A stretch of 8,081 nucleotides of DNA from Planctomycetota bacterium. GTDB taxonomy: Bacteria > Planctomycetota > Phycisphaerae > WQYP01. Both the position numbers and the translations under genes were made by a program. Within the stretch, counting starts at the first letter, position 1, and every line of letters starts with the position of its first letter. Positions 6,689-8,081 of the stretch are shown here, one piece after another. The notes under the pieces are model-generated. The model saw nothing but the letters and a program-made list of their open reading frames with translations, was not told where the DNA came from and ran no database searches. Where the stretch lies: assembly GCA_021795535.1 (NCBI GenBank), contig JAJYPG010000039.1:1-8081 (forward strand). Reading direction: 5' to 3'.

Positions 6689-7885
6689 TCAGGCGTAGCC
6701 ACCGCCGCCTTTAGAACCATATTTCTTGCGGCGTTCCGCCGCGACCTTGGTTTCATACCCGCTGCGACGATGGGCTTCCAAGGGGTCAGCAGGAAGGTTC
6801 CGGGCTTTGCGCCAATCCGCCAGAAGCGGACGAACATCGGTTAAAAAGGCCCCGCGTAAAATATTTTCACTTTGTACCAGGTCTTCATGGGCTTGTGAAA
6901 GGGCCAGTGCCGGGCGATCAACCAGGCATGCTTTGGCATACAACTGTTGAGCTATATCAACGGTTTGAATCATCGCTTCAATCTTAGGCTTAAGGTTGTG
7001 GCTCTGATCCACCATATAGGCGATCGGCGGCAACTGACCGGTTCGGAAACGATGGTTTTCTATTTCATGAAATATCCGGAAAATCTGATATGGATCAATG
7101 GATCCCATGGTCAGATCATCATCAGCATATTTGCGGTCGTTAAAATGAAAGCCGCCCAGCAAGTTTTCATCCAGCAGCCAGGCCACAATTTGCTCAATGT
7201 TGGTGGCCTGATAATGGTGTCCGGTATCGACCAGCACCTTGGCGCGCGGGCCGGCGGAACGGGCAAAATGTGAAGCCATGCCCCAGTCCGCAATATCGGT
7301 AGCATAAAATGCCGGCTCAAAAGGCTTGTATTCCACCAGCATGGTCATGTCATGCGGCATGGCGGCATGAACCTGCTTAAGCGCTTCGGTCGCCCAATGC
7401 TTACGCGCAATGATATCGGATTGACCGGGATAATTGATTCCGTCGGCAAACCAGAGCGACAAATAGTGACTGCCAACAGACCGGCCTATTTTTAACGAGT
7501 CAAGAATGTGTTCTGTGGCCGCAAGCCGAATAGACTCCGAACGATTGGTAATACTGCCCCATTTATATTCCTGATTTTGAAACACATTAGGATTTATTGA
7601 GCCAATCGCCACTCCGTGCCGCGCGGCCAAAGCAGATACCTCCGTGGCATCCTGATTTTTCTTAAAATCCCACAACACGTGCACGGCTACGGTCGGGCAT
7701 GAACCAGTGAGTCTATGCACATGTCCCGCATCAGCGAGTTTCTCGTCAATATCGCCGGCGGCGGAATCCTGGAAGAATTTTCCAAACCGCGTTCCGGTAT
7801 CGGCGAACCCCCAAGAGGGTAATTCAATTTTAAACGCGTCCAACAGGGGGAAAAGAATATCACTGTGCGCCATGATCTGGTTCAA
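6689..7885 (-). CDS. rhaI: L-rhamnose isomerase, Pseudomonas stutzeri subtype
   Basis: This cytoplasmic enzyme interconverts L-rhamnose and L-rhamnulose, the first step of phosphorylating rhamnose catabolism; relatives of this subtype also accept several other aldoses. The 398-residue protein has the xylose-isomerase-like TIM-barrel blocks of the family: PSWGFADTGTRFGKF (23-37), the WFADGINYPGQ loop (145-155), then the four metal ligands E185 (VEYKPFEPAFY), D220 (VDTGHH), H247 (GGFHFND) and D293 (VDQSHN). The tail SGYETKVAAER...GGGG also matches the P. stutzeri enzyme as I remember it. All metal-binding positions are intact, so it should be active. The start is uncertain: TTG at 7885 has AGGA at 7891-7894 with 5-bp spacing, while the ATG four codons later (7873) is 12 bp from the AAAAGG stretch. 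No kinase or aldolase of the pathway is in the window. A related substrate such as another 6-deoxysugar cannot be excluded. Confidence 0.92.
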   Translation of the reverse strand: MNQIMAHSDILFPLLDAFKIELPSWGFADTGTRFGKFFQDSAAGDIDEKLADAGHVHRLTGSCPTVAVHVLWDFKKNQDATEVSALAARHGVAIGSINPNVFQNQEYKWGSITNRSESIRLAATEHILDSLKIGRSVGSHYLSLWFADGINYPGQSDIIARKHWATEALKQVHAAMPHDMTMLVEYKPFEPAFYATDIADWGMASHFARSAGPRAKVLVDTGHHYQATNIEQIVAWLLDENLLGGFHFNDRKYADDDLTMGSIDPYQIFRIFHEIENHRFRTGQLPPIAYMVDQSHNLKPKIEAMIQTVDIAQQLYAKACLVDRPALALSQAHEDLVQSENILRGAFLTDVRPLLADWRKARNLPADPLEAHRRSGYETKVAAERRKKYGSKGGGGYA

Positions 7886-7906
7886 CCTTTTCCTATACTG
7901 CCTCTA

Positions 7907-7912
7907 TTTATA
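7907..7912 (-). promoter_or_regulatory. Possible -10 box upstream of rhaI
   Basis: TATAAA on the minus strand (7907-7912) lies 21 bp upstream of the TTG start. The nearest -35-like element, TTGCGT, is 20 bp further upstream, which is too far for a good sigma70 promoter, so this is only a weak candidate. Confidence 0.2.
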
Positions 7913-7966
7913 TCCAATGGATCTCCGGCAGCACGCAAGTCATCATGGCGCCGGGCCGAACGATCT

Positions 7967-8081
7967 TCACCGCGCCGCCGATGGCTCGGAGAACATGGTG
8001 GCTGCCGTGACTTTAATGACATGGATCACCACGCCCGTGCTGCTGACAACTTCACCTTTTACGCCAATATATGATCCCAGC
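7967..8081 (-). CDS. 3' end of an unidentified protein gene, 5'-truncated by the window edge
   Basis: A minus-strand frame is open from the right edge to a TGA at 7967-7969, giving 37 residues. The first part (LGSYIGVKGEVV, then GVVIHVIKVTAA) alternates hydrophobic residues with glycines and charged residues in the way of consecutive beta-strands, resembling an OB-fold or small barrel end; no family can be named. It lies on the same strand as rhaI, 81 bp upstream of it, and could be the preceding gene of the same operon. The last ten residues (MFSEPSAAR and neighbours) look less conserved. A second minus-strand frame overlapping its end also reads like protein, so a frameshift near 7970-8000 is possible. 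Confidence 0.45.
   Translation of the reverse strand, partial: LGSYIGVKGEVVSSTGVVIHVIKVTAATMFSEPSAAR

Noticed and set aside
7865..8074. 69-codon plus-strand open frame at the right end
   Set aside because: Arginine/serine-rich, low-quality sequence overlapping the rhaI start, with no ribosome binding site; the minus-strand frames look more like protein.

Overview
The window looks like chromosomal DNA of a Gram-negative bacterium of moderate G+C, most likely a planctomycete-type organism (possibly near Phycisphaerae). That placement is an inference. It rests on the short HNH endonuclease family, the porin with an N-terminal coiled coil, and the Pseudomonas-subtype rhamnose isomerase. No rRNA or other phylogenetic marker is present. 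No tRNA, CRISPR array, insertion sequence or phage gene was seen.

Left part (1-3345, plus strand): an exopolysaccharide or cell-surface segment. It holds the 3' part of a TPR-repeat protein and then, behind a good sigma70-like promoter, a 738-residue Wzz/Wzc-type polysaccharide co-polymerase fused to a BY-kinase-like P-loop domain. The P-loop domain is the most unusual thing here: its Walker A lysine is an alanine, while Walker A', the Walker B aspartate and a C-terminal tyrosine cluster are kept.

Middle (3346-4574): an intergenic stretch with a weak hairpin/T-tract and a short imperfect repeat, a stand-alone HNH endonuclease of 211 residues (GTG start), and about 400 bp without a convincing gene. 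That stretch ends in a strong 12-bp hairpin that terminates the convergent porin gene.

Right part (4575-8081, all minus strand): reading leftward in transcription order, the 3' end of an unidentified gene, an L-rhamnose isomerase (rhaI), a small membrane protein 23 bp downstream of it, and, after a 234-bp leader region, an OprO/OprP-type outer-membrane porin. rhaI and the small membrane gene are probably one transcript. The porin may be on the same transcript or have its own promoter. A role for the porin and membrane protein in sugar uptake is suggested only by position.

Most of the window is ordinary. The observations best worth checking are the lysine-less P-loop, the structured intergenic region and start-site conflict before the HNH gene, the nested inverted repeats in the porin leader, and the two competing minus-strand reading frames at the right edge.
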